NCBI RefSeq assembly: GCF_028767025.1
Contig: NZ_JAJQXX010000002.1
Location: 1-64,000, forward strand
Source of the DNA: Blautia sp. XA-2221
GTDB taxonomy: Bacteria; Bacillota; Clostridia; Lachnospirales; Lachnospiraceae
Direction: 5' to 3'
DNA length: 64,000 nucleotides
Position numbers and translations under genes: made by a program. Under the pieces are notes generated by a model that worked only from the letters and a program-made list of their open reading frames with translations, ran no database searches and was not told the DNA's origin. Of this stretch, positions 14,352 through 23,008 are shown one piece after another. The first letter of the stretch is position 1, and each line of letters begins with the position of its first letter.

Positions 14352-14774
14352 ATGGCGAAGAAAAAAACATTTCAGGAATATACGAAGGAAGCACTTTATG
14401 AGATTGAAAAAACAGAAGCTGCATTGAAACAGGCAAAGCTTGAGAAGGAACAGGCAGAGCACAGGATCCAGAGATCCTTGAACTATCTGGATACACAGAA
14501 AAAGAAAAAACGAAAGGCACGAACCCATCTGTTGATCCAGAAAGGAGCAGCCATAGAAGCTATCTGTAAAGATACCAAATATCTGACAGAGGCGGAATTT
14601 TATCAGCTGATAGATGAACTTCTTCATGATCCCGCTTGTAAGTTTTGTGATGTCGTTCATGAAATGGTTCGTGGACGGGCGGAAACTGCAGAAGCAAAAG
14701 AACGAGAATTAGAAGAAGAGGAAGCACTATTAAAGGCGATGCAGCGAGGTGAACTGCCACAGGGAGATGAGTAA
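14352..14774 (+). CDS. DUF3847-like accessory protein
   Basis: This 140-residue, highly charged coiled-coil protein has TEAALKQAKLEKEQAEHRIQ, a basic KKKKRKARTHLLIQKGAAIE block, and an acidic tail. The basic block with RTHxLIxxGAxIE also occurs in the gene at 23528-23842 before the other MobA/MobL, so it is a conserved partner. It probably assists the relaxase at oriT. Its stop is 2 nt before the MobA/MobL start. ATG 14352 follows AGGAGG. Confidence 0.65.
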   Translation: MAKKKTFQEYTKEALYEIEKTEAALKQAKLEKEQAEHRIQRSLNYLDTQKKKKRKARTHLLIQKGAAIEAICKDTKYLTEAEFYQLIDELLHDPACKFCDVVHEMVRGRAETAEAKERELEEEEALLKAMQRGELPQGDE

Positions 14775-14775
14775 G

Positions 14776-16323
14776 ATGGGATGTTATCACTTTCATCTGA
14801 ATCAATTGTCCAGAGGAAAAGGACAGTCTGCCATTGCCAGTGCTGCCTATCGGGCTGGTACAAAACTGGAATGTACGTATTATGGAGAAGTAAGTGATTA
14901 TACGAGAAAAGGCGGTGTGGTATTAGCGGAGATCCATCTTCCCCAACAGGCTCCGGAGAGATTCAAAGACAGGGAGATACTTTGGAATGAGGTGGAATGG
15001 ATCGAAGGAAATAAGAAAGCACAGCTGGCACACAGCTTTGATATTGCCTTGATGAATGAGTTTTCTATGGAAGAAAATATTGAGCTTGCAAGAAGATTCG
15101 TAGAAGAACAGTTAGTCGCAAGAGGGATGATCGCAGATCTAGCGATCCATGATCCGAAGAAGGCAAAGGATAAAATCCCCAATCCCCATATGCACATCAT
15201 GGTTCCCATCCGTCCTTTACAGGAAGATGGTACCTGGGGACAAAAACAAAAAAAGGTTCCAGTGCTGACTCTAGATGGACAACCGGTTTTGAATCAGAAA
15301 GGACAGCCGGTATTTCGGGCGGTACATACAACGGATTGGAGTAGGAAAGAAACCTTGGAAGAATTGAGAAGTGCCTGGGCGAGGATGTGTAACGAACTGT
15401 ATGAAGAAAAAGGACTTACAGAAAGAGTCGATGCCAGATCTTATGAGGAACGGGGGATTGATAAGATCCCGATGGTGCATGAAGGACCGAACGTACAGGC
15501 AATGGAAGCAAGAGGAATTTCAACTGCACTGGGAAGTTTAAACCGACTTATCCGTGCCTTGAATGATATGAAAGAACGGGCAAAGAATCTTCTTCAATGG
15601 TCGTTGTTTCGACAAAGCCAGTTGATGGAACGGATGCTGTTCTTACATCAGCCAACTTTAGCGGATTATCTAAGAAACTATTATGACAAGAGAAATGCAG
15701 TCGCAGAATCCTACGCTTATGGAACACAAAAGGCGAAGAATACAAATCTGAAACAATTTGCAGAGACGATCCGCTTTCTGGAAGAGCAGGAGGTGAGAAC
15801 CCCAGAACAGCTGACAGAGAAAATCCAGGAATTCGATACTCAGCTGAAGGAAGTGAGCCAGAGGATGAAAAAACAACTGGCTGCTTTACAAAGGGTCAAT
15901 GTCAACCTTTATGCAATGAAAGAGTATTTTGAAACGAGACCTGTTTATCTGGAATTAAAGAACAAATATTTTGGCAGGGAAAAATTCAAAGAGGAACATA
16001 AGAAAGAACTTAGCGGATATTATCGTTCGGAAAGAATCTTAAAAGAAAATCTAGACCCAAGTGGGAAGATTCCGGAAGGACAATGGAAACGAGAAGCCGC
16101 TCGTTTATCAGAAGGGATAGCTGCTTTACGAAAAGAAGATAAACGGATCCATGCCATGTTACGAAAGTATGAGGGAATCAAAAATCATGTGGAAGCTTTG
16201 ATGGCAGAGGAAGGAGAAGGTGTCTCTCTTCCAGAAACAAACAAACGGGAGCAATCCACAGAAACAAAAGAAGCAGTGAGAACCATGAAACGAAAGAAGA
16301 AACATCATGGAATGGAATTATAG
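14776..16323 (+). CDS. mobL: MobA/MobL-family relaxase of element 2
   Basis: This 515-residue MOBQ relaxase should cut oriT and stay bound to the 5' end. Its N-terminus has CYHFHLNQLSRGKGQSAIAS then AAYRAG as in PF03389, and the metal-binding motif NPHMHIMVPIRPL (about residue 143). The C-terminal half is coiled coil. ATG 14776 is chosen since AGGGAG (14761-14766) lies 9 nt upstream; it is 2 nt after the previous stop. The next gene begins 15 nt after its end. Confidence 0.92.
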   Translation: MGCYHFHLNQLSRGKGQSAIASAAYRAGTKLECTYYGEVSDYTRKGGVVLAEIHLPQQAPERFKDREILWNEVEWIEGNKKAQLAHSFDIALMNEFSMEENIELARRFVEEQLVARGMIADLAIHDPKKAKDKIPNPHMHIMVPIRPLQEDGTWGQKQKKVPVLTLDGQPVLNQKGQPVFRAVHTTDWSRKETLEELRSAWARMCNELYEEKGLTERVDARSYEERGIDKIPMVHEGPNVQAMEARGISTALGSLNRLIRALNDMKERAKNLLQWSLFRQSQLMERMLFLHQPTLADYLRNYYDKRNAVAESYAYGTQKAKNTNLKQFAETIRFLEEQEVRTPEQLTEKIQEFDTQLKEVSQRMKKQLAALQRVNVNLYAMKEYFETRPVYLELKNKYFGREKFKEEHKKELSGYYRSERILKENLDPSGKIPEGQWKREAARLSEGIAALRKEDKRIHAMLRKYEGIKNHVEALMAEEGEGVSLPETNKREQSTETKEAVRTMKRKKKHHGMEL

Positions 16324-16338
16324 GAGGAATTTTAGAAG

Positions 16339-18240
16339 ATGGAAGAATATACAAGAGAACAAATCCAAAGAGCAGATGATACCGATTTATATGTTTTTCT
16401 TTCTGGGAGAGGAGAACAGTTCAAACGATGTGGAAAAGAATACCGGTGGTTACGACATGACAGTGTGATGATCAACAAGAACGAATGGTATCGTTTTAGT
16501 CAGAATAAAGGCGGTCATGCCATCGATTTTATGAAAGAATTCTACGGTCTTTCTTTTGCAGAGGCAGTCAAAGAATTATTAGGAGAAGAAAGAGAAACCG
16601 ATAGAAGAACGGCGAAGGAAGATGCAGGCAGACAGAAGGTCTGCCCCATCCCCTTGCCTGGATTGGAACTGCCAGAAAGAAATGAAAGCTGTGAGATTGC
16701 AAGGAAGTATCTCATTGAACAGAGAAAACTATCGGAACAACTGGTAGATCAGATGATTGCAAAGGGGGATATTTATGAAAGTAAAAACTATCACAATGTG
16801 GTATTCGTCGGAAGAGACAAAGAACAGAATCCCAGATATGCAGCTATGCGGGGAATCGATGAGAACCGATATCGTGGGGAAGCAAGAGGTTCAGAAAAAG
16901 CCTATGGATTTGGCCATATAGGAACGGATGAAAAACTATTTGTGTTTGAATCTCCCATTGATCTTTTGTCTTATATCACCGCAGTTCCGGAAGAATGGGA
17001 AAAGCATAGTTATATTTCCCTGGGAGGATTGAGTGAAAAAGCAATGAAACGGATGTATACAGAATATCCTCATATCCATTCCATCTACTTGTGTCTGGAT
17101 AATGATGAGCCTGGAAATGAGAGATGCAGGCAGTTTGTTTCTCTTATTCCGGAGGAACTGAGTGTGTACCGATTAGAACCGGTGAAGAAAGACTGGAATG
17201 AATGTCTGGTAGCAGAAGTTCCGGTAGAAAATATGGCAAAGCAGATGTGTTGGAGAGATGCCAGGGAAAAACCAGTTCCGGTCATGAAGATGTCGGAGGT
17301 TGAGGAAACGGTGGTCCAGTGGCTATGGTATCCGTTCATTCCCTTTGGAAAGGTTACTTTGATCCAGGGAAATCCGGGAAAAGGAAAAACATGGCTTGCA
17401 ATGGCGATTGCTGCATACTGTACCAACGGAAAGGAACTTCCCAATGCACTTCCCATAGAACCCTTTAATGTGTTGTATCAAACAGCAGAGGATGGGATAG
17501 CAGATACCATTAAGCCTAGATTAGCAAAATGTGGTGCAGATATGACAAGGGTGCGATTCATCAATGAAGATGAAAAACAGCTTTCTATGACGGACGATCG
17601 GATTGAAAAAGCCATCCGCCAGAACAATGTACGCCTCATGATCATGGATCCCATACAGGCTTATCTGGGAGCCAATGTGGATATGAACCGGGCCAATGAG
17701 ATCCGTCCCTTATTTCGACATCTCAGTACGATTGCAGAGAGAACCGGATGTGCCATTGTTCTCATTGGACATTTGAATAAGTCATCGGGAAGTCAGAGCG
17801 ATTACCGTTCCCTTGGATCTATTGATATCGCAGCGGTGGTACGAAGCATCTTATTTGTAGAAAAGGTGGAAAAAGAGAAGGAACAGGATATCCGAGTGGT
17901 ATATCAGCAAAAGGATTCTCTTGCTAAGAAGGAAAATCCGGTAGCGTTTTCTTTAGGAGAAGAAGGATTAAAATGGTTAGGAGAATACGATATATCCATT
18001 GAAGATCTGCTGATGGGGAAAGCAGGAACGAAAAAGGAAACGAAACTGGAAAAGGCACAGAAATTGATCCTGGAGTTATTAACCAAACGGAAAGTAATGT
18101 GTTTAGAAGAATTAGAGGCAGAACTGCTAGCCTATGGGATTTCTTCCAGAACAGGAAGAGATGTAAGAAAGCAATTGGAAAGTAGATTAAGCTATGACTG
18201 GTGTCAGGGAAGAAAAACAGTTGCGTTAATCACAGAATAA
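16339..18240 (+). CDS. Primase-helicase fusion (DUF3991/TOPRIM plus RepA-like ATPase)
   Basis: This 633-residue protein combines an N-terminal primase-like part (GGHAIDFMKEFYGLSFAEAV; TOPRIM residues in VFESPIDLLSY and YLCLDNDEPGN) with a C-terminal hexameric helicase domain: Walker A GNPGKGKTW (about 345), Walker B RLMIMDPIQAYLG and IGHLNKSSGSQSDYRSLGS. A final winged-helix-like segment follows. It should prime and unwind the element after transfer or excision. It is directly behind MobA/MobL in the same operon. Fusion of the two activities fits a compact replicative mobile element. Confidence 0.85.
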   Translation: MEEYTREQIQRADDTDLYVFLSGRGEQFKRCGKEYRWLRHDSVMINKNEWYRFSQNKGGHAIDFMKEFYGLSFAEAVKELLGEERETDRRTAKEDAGRQKVCPIPLPGLELPERNESCEIARKYLIEQRKLSEQLVDQMIAKGDIYESKNYHNVVFVGRDKEQNPRYAAMRGIDENRYRGEARGSEKAYGFGHIGTDEKLFVFESPIDLLSYITAVPEEWEKHSYISLGGLSEKAMKRMYTEYPHIHSIYLCLDNDEPGNERCRQFVSLIPEELSVYRLEPVKKDWNECLVAEVPVENMAKQMCWRDAREKPVPVMKMSEVEETVVQWLWYPFIPFGKVTLIQGNPGKGKTWLAMAIAAYCTNGKELPNALPIEPFNVLYQTAEDGIADTIKPRLAKCGADMTRVRFINEDEKQLSMTDDRIEKAIRQNNVRLMIMDPIQAYLGANVDMNRANEIRPLFRHLSTIAERTGCAIVLIGHLNKSSGSQSDYRSLGSIDIAAVVRSILFVEKVEKEKEQDIRVVYQQKDSLAKKENPVAFSLGEEGLKWLGEYDISIEDLLMGKAGTKKETKLEKAQKLILELLTKRKVMCLEELEAELLAYGISSRTGRDVRKQLESRLSYDWCQGRKTVALITE

Positions 18241-18244
18241 AGGA

Positions 18245-18312
18245 TGACATTGGCAAAAAACTACTTTGGCATTGGCAGTCTTTATAGATACCTTTGCCAG
18301 CCGCCAATGTCA
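18245..18312 (+). repeat. Inverted repeat between helicase and excisionase genes
   Basis: TGACATTGGC (18245-18254) is the exact complement of GCCAATGTCA (18303-18312), with TTGGCA/TGCCA repeats inside. It may be an operator or attenuator before the recombination genes. Confidence 0.5.
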
Positions 18313-18349
18313 AAAGGATAATAAATGAACAATAGGAGGAAATGAGAAT

Positions 18350-18547
18350 ATGAAAAATGAAGTACCGATTTGGGAAAAAAGTAATTTAACGTTGGAAGAA
18401 GCGGCCGCTTATTCTGGGATAGGTATTAATAAATTGAGAAAATTAACAGACAGAGAAGATTGTAGATTTGTTTTATGGAATGGAAGCAAACGTTTGATTA
18501 AGAGAAAAGGTTTAGACGAATATACTGAAAAAATGTATTCCATTTGA
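18350..18547 (+). CDS. xis: Excisionase-like MerR-type protein
   Basis: This 65-residue protein has the Tn916-Xis-like layout: LTLEEAAAYSGIGINKLRKL (helix-turn-helix) and a wing FVLWNGSKRLIKRKGLDEY. AGGAGG precedes the ATG. It is located just before the integrase, as usual for Xis, and should direct excision of element 2. Confidence 0.8.
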   Translation: MKNEVPIWEKSNLTLEEAAAYSGIGINKLRKLTDREDCRFVLWNGSKRLIKRKGLDEYTEKMYSI

Positions 18548-18593
18548 GGTGAAATTAACAAAGTACTTTTTTCTGGGAGAAAAGGTACTTCGC

Positions 18594-18640
18594 AAAAGGG
18601 TGATAATTTGCTATGATAAATAAAAAGATATCACCCTTTT
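18594..18640 (+). terminator. Inverted repeat before integrase 2
   Basis: AAAAGGGTGATA (18594-18605) pairs over 12 bp with TATCACCCTTTT (18629-18640). It could stop xis transcripts and limit integrase synthesis; the T tract is part of the stem. Confidence 0.6.
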
Positions 18641-18667
18641 CTGTTTGGATGAAAGGAGAAAAGCAGT

Positions 18668-19927
18668 TTGACAGAAAAAGGGGTAAATACAAAAAATAAT
18701 AAGCGTAAGGATAAAAATAGGATTGTACTACGTACAGGAGAAGGTCAACGACCGAATGGAACCTATGAATATCGATGGACAGATGAAGAACATAAGAGAC
18801 GCAGAGTTTATGCAAAAACGCTAGAAGAACTTCGAGAAAAAGAAGAGGAAATACTGAAAGATAGAAATCATGGAATAAAAGCAGAGGCGAGATATAAAAC
18901 ATTAAATGAACTTTTCGATGTATGGAAACAATTGAAAAGGGGATTAAAAGATAATACTTTTCAAAATTATCAGTATGTATACAATATGTTTGTTCGTCCA
19001 GGTTTTGGTAAAAATAGAATTTCAGAAATAAAAAAATCAGATGTAAAACGATTTTATAATCTTTTGGCAGATGAAAGATGCTTAAAAGTCTCAACAATCG
19101 ACAGTGTTCATACGGTTTTGCATCAAGTACTTGATATGGCGGTAGATGATGATTATCTTCGTGCAAATCCATCAAACAATGTATTGAAAGAATTAAAACA
19201 GTCCCATGTATTTAAGACAGAGAAGCGAAAGGCACTAACTAGATCAGAACAAGAATTACTTTTGAATTATTTACAAAACAGTGATCTATATAAACATTGG
19301 TATCCGATTATTGCGGTTATGATTGGAACAGGGCTTCGGGTTGGGGAGGTGACTGGTTTAAGATGGTGCGATATAGATCTAGATGGTGGAATGATAGATG
19401 TAAATCATACGTTAGTTTATTATAATCATCGAGAGACAGAAGGTAAGAAAGGATGCTATTTTACAATTAATACACCAAAGACAGAAGCTGGAAATCGTCA
19501 AGTCCCAATGTTAGATTTTGTAAAAGAAGCATTCTTAATGGAAAGAAAATTTCAAGAAGAAAATCACATCCACTGTGAAACGATTATTGATGGATATACG
19601 GATTTTATTTTTGTAAATCGTTTTGGGAAAGCACAACATCAGGGAACTTTAAACAAAGCTATCCGAAGAATTATTCGCGATTGTAATGACAAAGTTCTTC
19701 TTGAAGATGAAAATCCAGAAGTTTTATTACCACATTTTAGTTGTCATTCTTTACGGCATACATTTACAACAAGAATGTGTGAGGCTGGGGTTAATATTAA
19801 AGTAATACAAGATGCGCTTGGACATTCGGATATTTCGACCACATTGAATATTTACGCAGATGTTACAAAAGAGACTAAAAAGAAGGAATTTATTGGTCTA
19901 GATGAGTGGTTTCAAAAAGAGGCATAG
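18668..19927 (+). CDS. int: Tyrosine site-specific integrase of element 2
   Basis: This 419-residue integrase starts at TTG with AAGGAG 8 nt upstream. It shows the catalytic signature: R in GLRVGEVTGLRW, K in NTPKTEAG, CHSLRHTF and LGHSDISTTLNIYADV. It is a homologue of the element 1 integrase along its length, including FVNRFG and PKTEAGNRQVPMLD segments. Its gene ends 158 nt before the att-like core at 20085, the same layout as for element 1. It should insert the element in the 3' part of metG. Confidence 0.95.
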   Translation: MTEKGVNTKNNKRKDKNRIVLRTGEGQRPNGTYEYRWTDEEHKRRRVYAKTLEELREKEEEILKDRNHGIKAEARYKTLNELFDVWKQLKRGLKDNTFQNYQYVYNMFVRPGFGKNRISEIKKSDVKRFYNLLADERCLKVSTIDSVHTVLHQVLDMAVDDDYLRANPSNNVLKELKQSHVFKTEKRKALTRSEQELLLNYLQNSDLYKHWYPIIAVMIGTGLRVGEVTGLRWCDIDLDGGMIDVNHTLVYYNHRETEGKKGCYFTINTPKTEAGNRQVPMLDFVKEAFLMERKFQEENHIHCETIIDGYTDFIFVNRFGKAQHQGTLNKAIRRIIRDCNDKVLLEDENPEVLLPHFSCHSLRHTFTTRMCEAGVNIKVIQDALGHSDISTTLNIYADVTKETKKKEFIGLDEWFQKEA

Positions 19928-19940
19928 TAGTACATCTCTA

Positions 19941-19967
19941 TTAAGCCATTAAGCCAAAAGTTAAGCC
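19941..19967 (+). repeat. TTAAGCC arm-type repeats, right end of element 2
   Basis: TTAAGCC occurs at 19941, 19949 and 19961 (spacing 8 and 12 nt), in the same orientation as the set at 8734-8759 near the other end. These are likely integrase arm sites. Confidence 0.65.
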
Positions 19968-20081
19968 GACAGGCAAAATAGTTATAAAGAGCTAAGTAGA
20001 AATATGAAAATGAAAAATATTTGCCATACAAATAAAGTAGGTTTTTGAATAGAAATAAAAGGTTATGTAAATGTTCGGGCA

Positions 20082-20552
20082 GTGTTTCCGACAATGAAAA
20101 CACTTGGCGGAGCAGAGTCCAAAAAAGCTGCAAAACCTGCAGCGGAAAAAGCACCGGATACAGTAAAAGAGGTAATTGATTTCTCCAAGGTTCAGATTGA
20201 GCCACTTTTCGAGGAAGCTGTTGATTTTGACACTTTCAGCAAGTCTGATTTCCGTGCTGTAAAGATTAAAGACTGTGTGGCAGTTCCAAAGAGCAAAAAG
20301 CTTCTTCAGTTTACACTGGATGACGGAAGCGGTACAGACCGTACAATTTTAAGCGGAATCCATAACTATTATGAGCCGGAGGAACTGATTGGAAAGACTG
20401 CGATCGCAATCGTAAATCTTCCGCCTCGCGCCATGATGGGAATTGATTCCTGTGGAATGCTTATTTCAGCAGTACACGAGGAAGAGGGAGAAGAGAAACT
20501 TCATCTTCTGATGGTGGATGACCATATTCCGGCAGGAGCAAAGCTGTACTAA
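20082..20552 (+). CDS. metG: MetRS C-terminal tRNA-binding domain fragment (likely native end)
   Basis: This 156-residue frame (GTG) has a short Ala/Lys/Pro linker and the OB-fold tRNA-binding domain: FSKSDFRAVKIKDC, ILSGIHNYYEPEEL, NLPPRAMMGIDSCGM, ending IPAGAKLY. The catalytic part of MetRS is missing; the frame is open upstream only to 20049. A strong terminator follows at 20704-20734. Inference: this is the original chromosomal 3' end of metG, displaced when element 2 entered. It may still be made as a free tRNA-binding protein. Confidence 0.75.
   Translation: MFPTMKTLGGAESKKAAKPAAEKAPDTVKEVIDFSKVQIEPLFEEAVDFDTFSKSDFRAVKIKDCVAVPKSKKLLQFTLDDGSGTDRTILSGIHNYYEPEELIGKTAIAIVNLPPRAMMGIDSCGMLISAVHEEEGEEKLHLLMVDDHIPAGAKLY
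20085..20098 (+). other. Candidate attachment core, right end of element 2
   Basis: TTTCCGACAATGAA is one base different from 8188-8201 and sits at the same codons of a metG fragment. The two define the element 2 limits. Confidence 0.6.
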
Positions 20553-20703
20553 TTTGACATAAGGATGTACCGTTTTGGCTGACAAAACAATACGTATTTC
20601 ATTTGATGAATTTCATAAAAAACAGTGATTTACATCAAACTTATATCATTTGATACAGGAAATCGGTGCAAGCAAGAAAAAATCGCATAATTAGCAGAAT
20701 GAG

Positions 20704-20734
20704 TGGGCAATTCCAATCGGGATTGCCCATTTTT
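20704..20734 (+). terminator. Terminator after the metG fragment
   Basis: TGGGCAATTCC (20704-20714), loop AATC, GGGATTGCCCA (20719-20729) and five T. It is a typical strong terminator about 150 nt after the metG stop. The remaining 20553-20891 sequence shows only this and the element 3 repeats. Confidence 0.85.
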
Positions 20735-20837
20735 AAAATAAATAGAAATACAAATCGGAATTTGTGGAGAGATTTCCTGAACTTTCCTTATTTTACAGGC
20801 TTTTCAGCCCATTAAATAGTGAAATGATATGTATTTT

Positions 20838-20881
20838 CCCTTATTTTTGCCCTTATGCGGAATCCGCAAGGGAAATAAGGG
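20838..20881. repeat. Left-end repeats of element 3
   Basis: CCCTTAT at 20838 and 20850, then GCGG/CCGC hairpin, AAGGG (20868) and ATAAGGG (20875). The direct pair has the same 12-nt period as at the right end. Likely integrase arm sites next to the integrase gene. Confidence 0.6.
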
Positions 20882-20891
20882 AAATTTTTAG

Positions 20892-22187
20892 TTAAGCATT
20901 GCTCGCTACTTTATCAAGAAGTCTTGCGGAATCCCGTTTTGCTTTTCTTGTTGAGTGAGCGTAAATATTCATTGTGGTACTGACATCAGAGTGTCCTAAC
21001 AGTTCCTGTACATCTTTCGGTGCAGCTCCATTGGAAAGCAGATTGCTGGTATAAGTGTGACGCAACTGGTGAAAATGGAAATCTTCAAATCCTTCCAGCT
21101 TCTTTGCCACTGATCTGCATACAATGCTGAGTGTACTCGGCAGTTCCAAAGAGCCATCTGGTCGCAGGCAGACAAAGGAGATTTCTTTGTAATCTGTCGG
21201 GACTTCCTGTGTTCCGTCAAGATGATAGTATTCATAATATACCCTGTTTTTCACATGCACTTCTTTGTAGTAATTGCGGTGATATAATTCGCCATACTGC
21301 ATCCGGTTTTTGAGCTGTTCTTTTCTGGCAGCTTTCAGTATTTCAGTCAGCGTATCTCCAAAATCAACAATCCTTACTTTTTTCCGTTTCGTTGGTCCGA
21401 TAATATTTTTGTGTTTCATGCCGTCGTAGCGGATACTGCGTTTTATGGTCAGGCATTGTTCCTCAAGGTTAATGTCCTGCCATGTAAGACCACAGGTTTC
21501 CCCGATACGGAGCCCGGCATAATACGCAATTTGAATCGGAAGAATAGCAGGTGGATTTTTCTTTTCCAGATATTGGATAAGCCGTTCATAATCCTCATGT
21601 GAAATCGGCTGTGTACCTTCTTCCACTTCATCATCGGAAAAGAGGTCAACTTCCTCTGCCTGCTTTTTCAGCTTAATATACTGCATCGGATTGAAACTGA
21701 TTAACTGTTTTGGAAATACTGCAAAACGGAATGACTGCTGTAACACTGCGGAAAAAGAATGGATATAATCTTTGCTGTATCCCTTTTTTACTTTCTCGTC
21801 TGGAAACTCACCACCGAATGTAAGCAGATCAAGAAATGCCTGTAAATGTTCGGCAGTAACTGTTTTCAGTTTGCGGTCTGCAATCGGGTGTTTTTTGGTA
21901 CATCGGATTGCACCAAGATAATTTTCCACTGTACCGTTGCTGAGTGTCCCAGTTTTCAGTTCTTCTTCTGCCCACATATCCAGAAGTTCCCCTACGGTAA
22001 GATTATCTGCCTTTGCAACAAACTTCTTATCTTCGTAGTCTTCCAGTGCCTTGCGGAGAAGCTTTTCCGTCTCACTTTTACTTTCGGTTCCGGCGTATTC
22101 TTTCTGAACCATTTTACCGCTTGCATCTTCTACATAGAAACGATAGTACCATTTTTTTCCTTTTTTTCTAACAGATCCTTTTGCCAT
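20892..22187 (-). CDS. int: Tn916-type tyrosine integrase of element 3
   Basis: This 431-residue recombinase starts with the Tn916-Int-like arm-binding domain (GSVRKKGKKWYYRFYVED) and has the catalytic set: R in YYAGLRIGETCGLTW, K in GPTKRKKVR, HQLRHTYTSNLL and LLGHSDVSTTMNIYAHS. It is not closely similar to the two other integrases. ATG 22187 follows AAGGAG; the longer start at 22217 would include that site. Transcribed toward the left end of the element, away from the repressor region. Confidence 0.95.
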   Translation of the reverse strand: MAKGSVRKKGKKWYYRFYVEDASGKMVQKEYAGTESKSETEKLLRKALEDYEDKKFVAKADNLTVGELLDMWAEEELKTGTLSNGTVENYLGAIRCTKKHPIADRKLKTVTAEHLQAFLDLLTFGGEFPDEKVKKGYSKDYIHSFSAVLQQSFRFAVFPKQLISFNPMQYIKLKKQAEEVDLFSDDEVEEGTQPISHEDYERLIQYLEKKNPPAILPIQIAYYAGLRIGETCGLTWQDINLEEQCLTIKRSIRYDGMKHKNIIGPTKRKKVRIVDFGDTLTEILKAARKEQLKNRMQYGELYHRNYYKEVHVKNRVYYEYYHLDGTQEVPTDYKEISFVCLRPDGSLELPSTLSIVCRSVAKKLEGFEDFHFHQLRHTYTSNLLSNGAAPKDVQELLGHSDVSTTMNIYAHSTRKAKRDSARLLDKVASNA

Positions 22188-22252
22188 AATCGTATGTCTC
22201 CTTTCGATATCAGACAATCGGAACTGCTGAAATGCTTCTTGCGTGTAGGCAT

Positions 22253-22272
22253 CTTATGGACAAGTCCATAAG
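22253..22272. repeat. Perfect palindrome sharing an arm with oriT
   Basis: CTTATGGAC (22253-22261), AA, GTCCATAAG (22264-22272). The same CTTATGGAC 9-mer forms the oriT inverted repeat at 23897-23905. It lies between the repressor and integrase genes. Confidence 0.5.
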
Positions 22273-22347
22273 CCAATTCGCCGCTCGTCAAATCTGTAAA
22301 CAGCTTGACTCGCTTGCGCTCATTGTATCATAACTCCGATTATCTTA

Positions 22348-22977
22348 CTATACCGATTCAGAATCGTCATACATAACTTCGGATAAAAGATTTGCAAGCC
22401 TTTGTTCTGCCGCTTCCGGTTTCTTTGAATAGAGCCTTACAACATCTGCCATATCATTAAATGCGTTGACAGTATGTGTGATCTCCCTGAGAAACATAAT
22501 CTCATTATATTCATCTTTCGATTCAAATCCCATTACTTTGGCAATGTCCGCATCTTTGGTACTGCCTTTGTAATTTTTACAGGCGAACTGAAACGAATCC
22601 AGAAACAGTTCATATTGCTTTAACATTAACAGCAGTAAGTCTTTAGAAAAAGCGTCTTCTGTTTTATTGAGGTCAAGAGGAAACTGTTTGAGAATGTCGC
22701 CCATCGCATCACGAATCTGCAATTCTTTCTTATCCGTAATATCAGTTTCATATTCATCGGTTTCCCCTTTGAGCCATTCAATCGATACATGAAGTGCTTC
22801 CGAAAGACCTTCCAGTACCATCTTTTTGGTATTGTCAATCGAACCATTCTCATAACGCAGGATTGTGGAAGCGGTAACTCCCATCTTCTCTGCGACATAA
22901 GGCTGTGTCAGATTTAATTCCAGACGGCGCTGTTTTGCCCTGCTGCCGATCAGCTTGCGTAGTTCTTTATCTTTCAT
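22348..22977 (-). CDS. CI-like XRE repressor of element 3
   Basis: This 209-residue protein has an N-terminal helix-turn-helix (KQRRLELNLTQPYVAEKMGV then STILRYENGSIDN, about residues 15-60) and a helical C-terminal domain of about 140 residues without a visible protease motif. ATG 22977 follows AAGGAGG. It is divergent from xis; palindromes TTGCAATATGCAA and TTGCATAATGCAA sit in the shared region, one over its own -35 box. It should keep xis and mobilization genes off and regulate itself. Confidence 0.85.
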   Translation of the reverse strand: MKDKELRKLIGSRAKQRRLELNLTQPYVAEKMGVTASTILRYENGSIDNTKKMVLEGLSEALHVSIEWLKGETDEYETDITDKKELQIRDAMGDILKQFPLDLNKTEDAFSKDLLLLMLKQYELFLDSFQFACKNYKGSTKDADIAKVMGFESKDEYNEIMFLREITHTVNAFNDMADVVRLYSKKPEAAEQRLANLLSEVMYDDSESV

Positions 22978-23008
22978 GCTGATGTGCCTCCTTTTTCGGT
23001 ATGTCATT

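Larger units (their letters stand above)
8188..20098. mobile_element. Integrative element 2 (Zn/Cd efflux, MobL, primase-helicase)
   Basis: The limits are set by the duplicated core (8188-8201 and 20085-20098) and by TTAAGCC repeats just inside each end (8734-8759 and 19941-19967). In order it carries a metG 3' fragment, regulators, the metal module, SSB, an oriT-like site, DUF3847, MobA/MobL, primase-helicase, excisionase and integrase. There are no transfer-channel genes, so it should be mobilizable with help from another element. The primase-helicase suggests it can replicate when excised. Confidence 0.7.

Noticed and set aside
8188-20098. tRNA gene as integration target
   Set aside because: No tRNA cloverleaf or T-loop sequence is found at the cores; the shared core lies inside metG-like coding sequence.
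19912-20205. 97-codon minus-strand frame over the metG fragment
   Set aside because: It is a shadow of the metG domain and arm repeats without a ribosome site.
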